Below the pieces are notes generated by a model. It was not told where the DNA came from. It searched no databases and saw only the letters and a list, made by a program, of their open reading frames with translations. From SKIA01 sp047602905 (GTDB taxonomy: Archaea; Nanobdellota; Nanobdellia; Woesearchaeales; SKIA01), in contig JBLKOP010000010.1 of the NCBI GenBank assembly GCA_047602905.1, forward strand, positions 1-46,026: DNA of 46,026 bases, written 5' to 3'. This document shows positions 14,190 through 21,350 of the stretch, one piece after another (the stretch's first letter is position 1; each line of letters starts with the position of its first letter). A program made the position numbers and the translations under genes.

Positions 14190-14316
14190 TTGGTCTCCAC
14201 CGGGCAAAAAAATGATTGCTATCGGGGGGGTTGATATGGCGTTTGGCGATGGAGACCAGTTTGGGGGGGTTTTCCGTTAGGAACGGGATTGCACGCTTTG
14301 CGCAAAGTCTTGTGCT
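14190..14316. ncRNA. Candidate structured RNA or terminator region between thiF and ftsZ
   Basis: In an AT-rich genome this non-coding stretch is locally GC-rich and contains several inverted repeats. GGTCTCCA (14192-14199) pairs with TGGAGACC (14250-14257). CCGT/ACGG forms a hairpin at 14274-14286, and CTTTGCGCAAAG (14296-14307) is a perfect palindrome flanked by GCAC/GTGC. Two G7 runs sit at 14224-14230 and 14263-14269. On the minus strand the long stem is followed by CTTTTTTCTT, which could make it part of the ftsZ 3' end. No known RNA family is recognised; the strand is undetermined. Confidence 0.45.
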
Positions 14317-14347
14317 TTGCTGTTTTCGTGCCTAGTAAATGGTCTGT

Positions 14348-15421
14348 TTAATGGACTATTTCGATGCCTAGTTCATCACTCATTTGTTGGCGCTCCTCTG
14401 CTCGTTGTGCCTCGTTTTTTCTGCCAAGTACCCATGGGCTCTTGACTCCTGTGATGATTGTCATTACGGTGAGTTTTCCTTTCATATCTTCTGAAATTCT
14501 TGCTCCCCAGATGACGTTTGCGTCTTCGTCCATTGCTTCTGTGATGAGTTCACCTACTCGGCTTATCTCGTCCAGTGTTAAGTCGTGTCCTCCGTGTACG
14601 TGGATGATTGCTCCTGTTGCTCCTTGGTAGCTTACGTCTAGTAGTGGGTTGCTTAGTGCTCCTTGTACTGCTTCTTCTACTCGGTTGCTGTTATCACTTG
14701 CTCCTACTCCGATTACTGCTACTCCTCCGCTTGTCATGATTGTTTTTACGTCTGCGTAGTCGAGGTTTACGAGGCTTGGTACTGCGATTGTTTCTACGAT
14801 TCCTTTTATCATTGTTGCTACTAGCTCGTTTGCTACTGCGAATGCTTGCTGGATTGGTAGGTTTCCTGCTATTTGTACGAGTCGGTTGTTGTCAATGACT
14901 ATTACTGTGTCGCTTACTTGTCGGAGTTGTTGTAGGCCAAATTCTGCTTTGTCTACTCGTGCTCTTTCAATCTTAAATGGCATGGTTACTGTTCCGATGA
15001 CGATTGCTCCTGTTTCTCGTGCTACGTTTGCTACTATTGGTGCGCTTCCTGTTCCGGTTCCTCCTCCCATTCCTGCGCATACAAAGACCATGTCTGCTCC
15101 TTTGAGGCTTTCTTTGATTTCGCTTAGGCTTTCTTGTGCTGCTTCTGCTCCTCGTTCTGGGTATCCTCCTGCTCCTAGTCCTCTCGTGACGTCTTTTCCG
15201 ATCAAGAATTTCTTGTCTGCTTGTGTCATGTTGAGGTGTTGCATGTCGGTGTTACAGGCGATTATTTCGGCTCCTTGTACTCCTTTTCGGTGTAGCCAGT
15301 CTGCCATGTTTCCTCCTGCTCCTCCGCAGCCAATCACTTTTATGTTTGCGTGACCTACTTCGATGTCGTCGTACTTGTCGTTGTTTGCTCCTTTGAGTGC
15401 GTTGTTTACTATGAAATCCAT
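14348..15421 (-). CDS. ftsZ: Cell division protein FtsZ
   Basis: This 357-aa tubulin-like GTPase forms the division ring. It contains VIGCGGAGGNMADWL (T1), CNTDMQHL (T2), the tubulin signature GMGGGTGTGSAP at residues 117-128, a DNNRL segment, and NLDYADVKTIMTSGG (T7 loop with catalytic Asp residues). The C-terminus is short and ends LGIEIVH, a conserved-peptide-like end typical of archaeal FtsZ. A TATA element about 170 nt upstream predicts a long leader, unlike most genes here. Confidence 0.97.
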   Translation of the reverse strand: MDFIVNNALKGANNDKYDDIEVGHANIKVIGCGGAGGNMADWLHRKGVQGAEIIACNTDMQHLNMTQADKKFLIGKDVTRGLGAGGYPERGAEAAQESLSEIKESLKGADMVFVCAGMGGGTGTGSAPIVANVARETGAIVIGTVTMPFKIERARVDKAEFGLQQLRQVSDTVIVIDNNRLVQIAGNLPIQQAFAVANELVATMIKGIVETIAVPSLVNLDYADVKTIMTSGGVAVIGVGASDNSNRVEEAVQGALSNPLLDVSYQGATGAIIHVHGGHDLTLDEISRVGELITEAMDEDANVIWGARISEDMKGKLTVMTIITGVKSPWVLGRKNEAQRAEERQQMSDELGIEIVH

Positions 15422-15589
15422 TGTCTTATTTTTTTTCTCGTTCCCTTCGGATGATTCTAGCTATCGCTATGTGTTGTTTGTTGCGAATGACTAGGTTTTA
15501 TGAATTGCTTGTCAGTGCACGCCACATGCACGTTTTTTAGCATCCCTCACCACGATGGTGTTACCTACACAGAAAACCTACGAGGTTAC

Positions 15590-15598
15590 TTATAAAGT
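15590..15598 (-). promoter_or_regulatory. Likely ftsZ TATA box with a long hairpin-bearing leader
   Basis: The minus strand reads CTTTATAAG here, just 17-20 nt beyond the upstream gene's stop. The predicted start near 15568 leaves about 145 nt of leader before the ATG at 15421. The leader holds two hairpins: CACCA/TGGTG at 15549-15561 and GTGCA/TGCAC at about 15515-15533. The 192-nt gap shows no ORF. Confidence 0.45.
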
Positions 15599-15613
15599 TT
15601 ATGGTTTTTTAAT

Positions 15614-16156
15614 TTATTTTTCCATAGGTTTTTTGTATAATACTGCTCGTTTATCTGAGAATTGTCCCATGTTCTCAAGCATAGTAAACTGCTCTGGCTC
15701 TAAGATCAAGTGGCTGATTGTAAAGCGGTCTTTCTCTAGGATATTAGCTACTTCTGTGTTTACTATTTCTTTGTTAATTCCTTCTCCTATCAGCACAATA
15801 TTTGCTCGTCTATTCGTTGCTTCTCCGTGCATAAGGATTTGTTGTATTCCTTCTAGTGAGCGTGTCTTGTTGATGAATTCCATGATTGGTGTTGGGTGTT
15901 CGTAGAAGAGTTTTGCTAGTGTCTGTGCTGCTTCGCTTTGTGCTAGTGTGTAGAGTTTTATGTGCTTTACTTGGTGTATTTGAAGCAGGTTTTTTTCTGT
16001 GAGTTCTTTGAGTATTCGGTGCATTGTTGCAAGGGGTATGTTGGTTGCTTCAACGACTTCGCTGAGTGTTGATTGGTTTTGGTTGTATATGAAGTACTGG
16101 AGAACTGAGATTTTTTTCTCATCAAAAAGACTTTTGAGTATTTCTCCTGTTCGCAT
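15614..16156 (-). CDS. Winged-helix regulator with a nucleotidyltransferase-like C-terminal domain
   Basis: From the ATG at 16156 the protein has 180 aa. The winged helix spans residues ~1-70 (KISVLQYFIYNQNQSTLSEVVEATNIPLATMHRILKELTEKNLLQ). The C-terminal half resembles a degraded MNT/NTase fold (QQILMHGEATNRRANIVLIGEG), in which the GS and DxD catalytic motifs are replaced by HGE and ANI, so it is probably not an active enzyme. The start was chosen because the TATA box at 16180-16188 lies 28 nt upstream of this ATG; the longer frame from 16195 would begin upstream of the TATA box. Confidence 0.7.
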   Translation of the reverse strand: MRTGEILKSLFDEKKISVLQYFIYNQNQSTLSEVVEATNIPLATMHRILKELTEKNLLQIHQVKHIKLYTLAQSEAAQTLAKLFYEHPTPIMEFINKTRSLEGIQQILMHGEATNRRANIVLIGEGINKEIVNTEVANILEKDRFTISHLILEPEQFTMLENMGQFSDKRAVLYKKPMEK

Positions 16157-16179
16157 GTTTATTGGTTTCTGGCTGCTTC

Positions 16180-16188
16180 TATATAAAG
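16180..16188 (-). promoter_or_regulatory. TATA box deciding the start of the wHTH/NTase-like gene
   Basis: CTTTATATA on the minus strand is centred 28 nt before the ATG at 16156. It sits inside the longer alternative frame, which makes that upstream start impossible for this transcript. Confidence 0.6.
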
Positions 16189-16309
16189 TTTTCATTTTTG
16201 AAAACTCTTTTCATAAATGGAAAACAAGGGCTTTATGGGCTAAAAACTCTTTTTAGAAAGAACTTCTATACATACAAAAACTCTTATTAAACGCCTCGTT
16301 TCTCTTTTC

Positions 16310-16771
16310 ATGGCATTTCCTGACCCTCTGTACAAAACAGTAATAGACGTGTATGCAGAATCTTTTAAAGAAGGAATTGTTATGTCGAACGCAAATCTTC
16401 TTGCACCAGTAATCTTACCTGTAGAGGAGCAACCAACCGCTTCTTTTGGCGAGCTTTTTCTTCAGTGGTTTACTAAGATAGGTGTCGAAGGGCTTGCTAC
16501 TTATACACAGAAGCATACCTGCGCGAGCATCCTAGGTTTTCTTAAACAAGACGATAACACGCGCATATATACACGAGCCTTTTGTGGAGAACCAATTAAT
16601 TTAGAATCACGACTACAAGAGATGAAAGACTTTTATGAAATACCTGCTATTCAGAGCTACTCATTACTCTTCGCAGAAAAAGGAAATCTCTACGCAGTAC
16701 TTAACAAACCAACTCTTCCAAGAGAAGAAGATTTATTGCTTTACGACCCAAACCAAGAAATGCTAGTTTAA
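16310..16771 (+). CDS. Hypothetical protein (153 aa)
   Basis: No family is recognised. The protein is soluble with mixed alpha/beta content, has no signal peptide or repeats, and contains Cys residues at about 70 (HTCASILGF) and 91 (RAFCGEP). Patterns such as GELFLQWFTKIGVEGLATYTQK and IQSYSLLFAEKGNLYAVLNK suggest a compact folded domain. The last 4 nt overlap the convergent DEAD-box gene. A TATA-like CTATACATAC lies about 40 nt upstream. Confidence 0.6.
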   Translation: MAFPDPLYKTVIDVYAESFKEGIVMSNANLLAPVILPVEEQPTASFGELFLQWFTKIGVEGLATYTQKHTCASILGFLKQDDNTRIYTRAFCGEPINLESRLQEMKDFYEIPAIQSYSLLFAEKGNLYAVLNKPTLPREEDLLLYDPNQEMLV

Positions 16772-18012
16772 TTTCTTCTTCTTGGTCTGCTTCTTCCTCG
16801 ATGATTATTTCGTTTAGGAAGCAAATACACTTTCTTGCTGCGAAAATTATCTAGACGATAATGGCTGATTTCACGAAGACTATCGCCCTCGATACGAGCA
16901 AATAAGTGGTGTTCTTCAGGCTCAAGAATAGTAAATGCTCGTCCTTTTCTTCCTGCACGAGCAGTTCGCCCAATGCGGTGCGTGTAGTCTTGCTCGTCTT
17001 TAGGAACTTCAAAATTAAATACGTGCGTTACGCTATCAATATCTAGGCCTCTAGCTGCTACGTCAGTAGCTACGAGTACTTCAACGCTTCCTGTATCAAA
17101 ATCTTCTACGATACGCTCTCGCTTGTTCTGAGCATGTCCTCCATGCAGGCTGCGCGCCTTAATTCCTTGTTTGTTCAAATAATCTGTTAGTCCGTCAGCA
17201 AATACTCGTGTATTCACAAAAACAATTGCTAAACCAGGTTTTTCTCGTTTAATTAGTTCTCGCAGAGTATCTGCTTTGTGCAGCTTCATACTATTAACGT
17301 AATATTCTTCTAGTAAGTCGTTAGCTACATACATCGTCGTTCCAGCAATGTTTTTTGGCTCCTGCATGAAGCTTTCTGCTAAATCTCTTGCTTCTCGAGG
17401 CATGGTAGCGCTAAAGAAAAAGTTTTGTTTGTGTGGAGGCATAAGAGCAATGACTTTTTTCATGTCATCAATAAAACCCATATCCAGCATGCGGTCTGCT
17501 TCGTCAAGAACAAAGAACTCGATATCATCAAGCTTGAGCGTTCCTCGCTCGATATGATCAATTACTCGTCCAGGAGTACCGATAACGACATCAGCGCTCT
17601 CTAACGCCTCAAATTGTGGCTCATAACCTACTCCTCCATAAATAATTGCTGTCTTAATCTTTGTGGAAGCTGCTGCCATACAAAATTCTTCATCAACCTG
17701 CTTAGCAAGCTCTCGCGTAGGAGCGAGTACGAGTGCGCGCACTCCTCGACCAGTTTTTCCTGCAAGTACTTCTATGATAGGAATACTAAACGCAAGGGTT
17801 TTTCCGCTTCCCGTAATGCTGCGGCCGATAATATCTTCTCCTTTTAGTGCGTAAGGAAGCGCTTCTGCTTGTATCTCGGTAGGGTGAATGATTTGTTGTT
17901 TCGCAAGAGTATCAGCTACTGCTTGAGATACTCCTATGTCGGTAAATGTCTTATTAGTTGTGTGTTTCATGTCTGTGTCCGAAGAAAGGTTTCTGTGTGA
18001 GTCGTTGCTCAC
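16768..18012 (-). CDS. DEAD-box RNA helicase
   Basis: The 414-aa protein contains the full helicase core: F (FTDIGVS), Q motif (HPTEIQAEALP), motif I SITGSGKT, Ia APTRELA, GG, TPGR, DEAD at VLDEADRMLDMGF, SAT, motif IV (IVFVNTRVFADGL), V (VATDVAARGLDI) and VI (HRIGRTARAGRKG). Motif I begins SIT, where AQT is usual. The C-terminal ~40 residues are Arg-rich (RGRSRPRRRN) and likely bind RNA. Related proteins unwind structured RNA in ribosome assembly or mRNA decay. Starts at 18012 or at an internal ATG (17970) are possible. Confidence 0.93.
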   Translation of the reverse strand: MSNDSHRNLSSDTDMKHTTNKTFTDIGVSQAVADTLAKQQIIHPTEIQAEALPYALKGEDIIGRSITGSGKTLAFSIPIIEVLAGKTGRGVRALVLAPTRELAKQVDEEFCMAAASTKIKTAIIYGGVGYEPQFEALESADVVIGTPGRVIDHIERGTLKLDDIEFFVLDEADRMLDMGFIDDMKKVIALMPPHKQNFFFSATMPREARDLAESFMQEPKNIAGTTMYVANDLLEEYYVNSMKLHKADTLRELIKREKPGLAIVFVNTRVFADGLTDYLNKQGIKARSLHGGHAQNKRERIVEDFDTGSVEVLVATDVAARGLDIDSVTHVFNFEVPKDEQDYTHRIGRTARAGRKGRAFTILEPEEHHLFARIEGDSLREISHYRLDNFRSKKVYLLPKRNNHRGRSRPRRRN

Positions 18013-18098
18013 TTGCTAAGATGCTCGCACGCGAATCGGTGCACGCTTCTGTACGTTATCGTTCTTCAAAGAATAGCAAGTAACTGCTCCTATATAAA

Positions 18099-18458
18099 TT
18101 ACTGCTCTCGTATTTGTACTTTCTTATATTCTTTGTGTACTGCTTCAAACTCCTGTAGAAGAACAGATCTTTTATCGGCTATTGTCTTATAAAAAAAGAT
18201 TTTTGTATCTACTCCAAACTCTGAAGGCTTCTTTCTAAATAGCTCTGCTTCTTCACGTAGCTGCTTAAGTGCTTGTACGAGATTATCTATTTCTATATTG
18301 TGTTGTTTGTGAATTCTCTGGATGTTCTTGTTTGTAATAAACTCCTCTGCATTCTCAAGTATGCTAATGAATTCTCTGATATTTTCTCGTTTATAATATT
18401 CGATAATGCTTTCTTCAAGAGAGGTTATTGACAAAATAATTTCTTGTATTACGCTCAT
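18099..18458 (-). CDS. Hypothetical coiled-coil protein (119 aa)
   Basis: No family is recognised. The protein is almost entirely helical and rich in Glu, Lys and Ile, with likely coiled coils (SLEESIIEYYKRENIREFISILENAEEFITNKN and LVQALKQLREEAELFRKK). There are no Cys or membrane segments. It diverges from dus: only 54 nt separate it from the dus start at 18513. It lies downstream of no other gene on its strand, so it is probably monocistronic. Confidence 0.55.
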   Translation of the reverse strand: MSVIQEIILSITSLEESIIEYYKRENIREFISILENAEEFITNKNIQRIHKQHNIEIDNLVQALKQLREEAELFRKKPSEFGVDTKIFFYKTIADKRSVLLQEFEAVHKEYKKVQIREQ

Positions 18459-18512
18459 ACACTTCTTGGTAAAACGCTGTCTTTTTATGTGTATCCTTGT
18501 TGCTTACCCTTC

Positions 18513-19463
18513 ATGAAGTACCCTTCTCTAAGTGGAAAGTTCATTCTTGCTCCTATGAGTGGCGTCTCTGACGTAGCGTTTAGGGTGCTTTGCAAGCGTT
18601 TAGGAGCTGCTATGACGTACACAGAGTTTTGTAGCGCTGATGGTATCGTGCAGGGTAATGACGTAACTAGAAAGTTGTTTTTTCTTGATCCTGAAGAAAC
18701 GCCTGTTGGCGTGCAGCTTTTTGGAAGCACTCCTGAAACGGTTCGAGAAGCTGCTCTTGAGGTGCAAGGACAAGCGAGCGTTATTGATTTTAATTTGGGC
18801 TGTCCTGCGTGGCACGTGCTCAAAAATAATTGTGGAAGCGCGTTACTTGCTAACCCGGACTTAATCGAGACTCTTGTGCGCGAAGTAAGTAGCGCTTTAA
18901 ACACTCCGTTTACCGTAAAGTTGCGTCTAGGCTTATCTGACTCAACAAAAAACTATGTAGAAGTTGCTCGTAGATGCGTTGCTGCAGGAGCAGTAGCGGT
19001 AGCTCTTCATGCACGAACAACCAAGCAAGGATACGGAGGAGTAGCTGACTGGAGTGCTATTAAAGCGCTTAAAGAAGCTCTTCCAAACACTGTTGTTATT
19101 GGTAATGGAGACGTATTCTCTCCTGAAGATGCTGTACGGATGCTTCACGAAACAGGTTGTGATTACGTAATGATAGGCAGGGGAGCAAGAAACAACCCTT
19201 TTATTTTTCAGCAAGCAAACCAACTCCTGAGTACAGGAAGCTATGAAGGAATTTCTGATACTAAACAACTTGACTACATTGATGAGTACATAGAACTTGC
19301 TCTTAGGTACGAGCTAGACTTTACTCGCATGAAAAACCACGCAGTAAGTATGAGTAAAGGAATTCGAGGCAGTAAGTCATTGCGCCAAGAACTCGTACGA
19401 AGCACTTCTTTATCGCAACTACAAAACTTACTCGTTACTTTTCGAAACACTCTTGAAGACTAA
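18513..19463 (+). CDS. dus: tRNA-dihydrouridine synthase
   Basis: This flavoenzyme reduces uridines in tRNA. The 316-aa protein begins KYPSLSGKFILAPMSGVSDVAFR, the Dus FMN-barrel start. It has PVGVQLFGS, the active-site region IDFNLGCPAWHVLKNNCGSALL (catalytic Cys in GCP), KLRLG, HARTTKQGYGGVADW and GNGDVFSPEDA with MIGRGARNNPFIF. ATG 18513 is chosen: TTTTTATGTG lies about 25-28 nt upstream, and the longer in-frame start at 18444 overlaps the divergent gene and adds a segment with no homology to Dus. It is followed 15 nt later by a small ORF. Confidence 0.93.
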   Translation: MKYPSLSGKFILAPMSGVSDVAFRVLCKRLGAAMTYTEFCSADGIVQGNDVTRKLFFLDPEETPVGVQLFGSTPETVREAALEVQGQASVIDFNLGCPAWHVLKNNCGSALLANPDLIETLVREVSSALNTPFTVKLRLGLSDSTKNYVEVARRCVAAGAVAVALHARTTKQGYGGVADWSAIKALKEALPNTVVIGNGDVFSPEDAVRMLHETGCDYVMIGRGARNNPFIFQQANQLLSTGSYEGISDTKQLDYIDEYIELALRYELDFTRMKNHAVSMSKGIRGSKSLRQELVRSTSLSQLQNLLVTFRNTLED

Positions 19464-19478
19464 CCTCTATAAAGCCGT

Positions 19479-19700
19479 ATGGATGAGGAGCACTACGAAT
19501 TACTAAAAAACTTTTTTCGTCGCTGGAGCACTCTAGAAATAACTCCTGAATCAAGAATGCTTTTACGAGAGGATGTTATGCACGTACGAGTACTCCTAGA
19601 GGTAGATGAAGCAGATACAAGCATGCTAGAAGGAGTTGAAAAAGCTCAGTCAAGAGACTTCTTTGCAAAGAAATACCAAGAATTAACTACTAGAAAGTAA
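19479..19700 (+). CDS. Small hypothetical protein (73 aa)
   Basis: No family is recognised. The protein is acidic and helical (LLKNFFRRWSTLEITPESRMLLREDVMHVRVLLEVDEAD), with no Cys or membrane segment. It begins 15 nt after the dus stop and probably belongs to the same transcript. The TATA box of the next gene overlaps its stop codon, marking the end of the unit. Confidence 0.55.
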   Translation: MDEEHYELLKNFFRRWSTLEITPESRMLLREDVMHVRVLLEVDEADTSMLEGVEKAQSRDFFAKKYQELTTRK

Positions 19701-19707
19701 TATATAT
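19698..19707 (+). promoter_or_regulatory. TATA box deciding the start of the YdcF-like gene
   Basis: TAATATATAT spans the stop codon of the preceding ORF. Its centre is 28 nt upstream of the ATG at 19730. The earlier in-frame ATG (19706) lies within or next to the TATA box and cannot be the start of a transcript initiated here. Confidence 0.6.
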
Positions 19708-19729
19708 GTGTATTTCTTTGCTCTTGTTA

Positions 19730-20374
19730 ATGACACAAAAAATTCCTTTTACCTCTCTAGAAGCAGCTCTTATCCTTGGAGGAGCACAGATTGATGCTCC
19801 TAACAGAGCAGCAGTAGCAAATGCGATATCTGATTTATTGCCTAAAGAAATCCCTGTAGTCGTTAGTGGAAAACATGGTTGGGGTGGTGAGGAAGTAGTT
19901 ACTCACGCAGAGAACTTGTATTCTTACTTAAACGACTCCTTGCAAGAACGAGTAACTCTTGAAGAAGAGGCTTGTGATACGTATGCAAACATGGTTTTTT
20001 CTCAGCCACTCATAAAAGGAGCAAAAGATGTTCTTGTAATAACAGATGCGTATCATATGCCAAGAGCAAAATGTTTTGCTGAGCACGTCTTTACTGAGAG
20101 GACAAGAATACACGCTCTTTCCACGTCTAATAACGCAAACTCGCTAAGACGCGCAGAAGAGGCTTTTGTTAAGTACGCACTTCTCACTGACTTCGCACTT
20201 TTTGGTGTGGAGAAACATAACATTCAAGCTCACCAAGACTTTTTGTTCACAAGAAACCCTCTTCACGCAAAAAACCCTAAAATAAGTGTTTATGGCTCAG
20301 CTCTTAATACGTATGTGGCTGTAAGAAATGCCCGTGAAGCAGTATTTGGTCTCCAGAATCCAAATCCGCAATAG
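19730..20374 (+). CDS. DUF218 / YdcF-like protein
   Basis: The 214-aa protein fits the DUF218 (YdcF/SanA/ElyC) fold: AALILGGAQ, VVVSGKHGWGGEEV (family motif SGxxG), EEEACDTYANMVFSQPLI (ET-x-NA-type motif) and DVLVITDAYHMPRAKCFAEHVF, followed by helices. Bacterial members have roles in envelope biology; some bind S-adenosylmethionine. This one has no signal or anchor after the chosen start, so it is cytoplasmic and its function is open. The 3' end overlaps the convergent M29-like gene by 71 bp. Confidence 0.7.
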   Translation: MTQKIPFTSLEAALILGGAQIDAPNRAAVANAISDLLPKEIPVVVSGKHGWGGEEVVTHAENLYSYLNDSLQERVTLEEEACDTYANMVFSQPLIKGAKDVLVITDAYHMPRAKCFAEHVFTERTRIHALSTSNNANSLRRAEEAFVKYALLTDFALFGVEKHNIQAHQDFLFTRNPLHAKNPKISVYGSALNTYVAVRNAREAVFGLQNPNPQ

Positions 20375-21302
20375 ATGCTTCTAAGAGTACTCCATCACTA
20401 TGAACGCTCGAACTATACTCTGCTCCAGTAGCGCTACTGTATCCGTGTCCGTGAGCGATGTGCACTCCAGGAAACTTCTCGTCATGCATCACGTTACCAA
20501 AGAGCTCTTTCATCCCTAGGTTTGTTCCTATACCAAATTCTCCTATTCGGTTGCCGTTTTCAGGGTCTTTCTCAAAGATTTCTTTACTAGCAAGTTCTCG
20601 TATACGCTCATGCGTGCAACGCACATTAACTATTCGCGAGTTCTGAATCTCCCACGTAAGCGGGTGTTTTTTAAGAGCAGCAAGTAATTCCTTACTATCC
20701 TCTAATCCTACGAGTGCTGCGTACGCTCCATCAACAACAACTACTCCTTCTACGTTTGCTGGGTGCGTGTATATCTCTGCTGGCATGGCGTTTCTTGTCT
20801 TTGCAAACTCCACGTAGCCTGTGCTTGCTACCCAGAAGTATTTCTTACTAAACGACACAGTAACGTTTGTTCCTGAAGGACTCGTTACGCGAACGTTTTG
20901 CACAGAGCGCATACGCTCACATAAGTCTTCAGTAAACGCTCGTATCTTCTGCGGGTCTTCTCGAAAAGCGCTCACAAGAATTTCAGGTGTTACGTCAAGT
21001 AAGTTTGCTACGCGAACTCCTCTGCTTTCCGCAAACGAGTTTAGACTGTCACGAAACACTCGCTCATCACTGCTTGCTTTAGAAATAATGTACAACAACA
21101 CATCAACTCCTTTAACTAACGCCTCTAAATCCTTAGGAACTGCTTGTAGTGGTCTTGTATCTGCTGATAAGAGATACGTAGCAGTTGCATAAGAAGCAAG
21201 CTGCTCTACTGCCCAGTCAGTCGTCTCATCACCAACTAACAATAATTTCTCCTCAGGTTGTAAACCAATGAGTTCAAGTACTTTTGTAATCATGTTCTTC
21301 AC
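20304..21302 (-). CDS. M29-like (thermophilic AmpS family) aminopeptidase
   Basis: The 332-aa protein resembles M29 metalloaminopeptidases, which cut N-terminal residues using a two-metal centre. Visible pieces are RNAMPAEIYTHPANVEGVVVVDG (family motif around the P-x-E metal ligand), IGEFGIGTN, HDEKFPGVHIAHGHGY and a final VHSDGVLLEASI His-x-Asp. The start is a GTG at 21302, 25 nt from a TATA box shared with the divergent endonuclease gene; an ATG at 21293 is nearly as good. Family membership is solid, but the exact substrate is not known. Confidence 0.75.
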   Translation of the reverse strand: MKNMITKVLELIGLQPEEKLLLVGDETTDWAVEQLASYATATYLLSADTRPLQAVPKDLEALVKGVDVLLYIISKASSDERVFRDSLNSFAESRGVRVANLLDVTPEILVSAFREDPQKIRAFTEDLCERMRSVQNVRVTSPSGTNVTVSFSKKYFWVASTGYVEFAKTRNAMPAEIYTHPANVEGVVVVDGAYAALVGLEDSKELLAALKKHPLTWEIQNSRIVNVRCTHERIRELASKEIFEKDPENGNRIGEFGIGTNLGMKELFGNVMHDEKFPGVHIAHGHGYSSATGAEYSSSVHSDGVLLEASIADLDSGDQILLHGHFLQPHTY

Positions 21303-21321
21303 TGGACATATGCCCCTAGCT

Positions 21322-21332
21322 ATTATATATTT
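21322..21332. promoter_or_regulatory. Bidirectional TATA element between the M29-like and homing endonuclease genes
   Basis: ATTATATATTT is nearly symmetrical and lies 24-26 nt from the GTG start at 21302 on the minus strand and from the GTG start at 21351 on the plus strand. One element may therefore drive two leaderless GTG-initiated transcripts in opposite directions. Confidence 0.5.
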
Positions 21333-21350
21333 GTTTTACTTTGATGGTTT

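Noticed and set aside
14192..14258. tRNA-like element: 7-bp acceptor-like stem GGTCTCC/GGAGACC followed by A
   Set aside because: No D-arm, anticodon arm or T-loop (TTCGA-type) can be drawn in the 67 nt, so it is not a tRNA.
14886..15353. Open frame antisense to ftsZ
   Set aside because: Shadow of the ftsZ codon pattern; no start signal or family features.
18444..18512. N-terminal extension of dus
   Set aside because: It overlaps the divergent gene, lacks Dus similarity, and would begin upstream of the likely TATA element.
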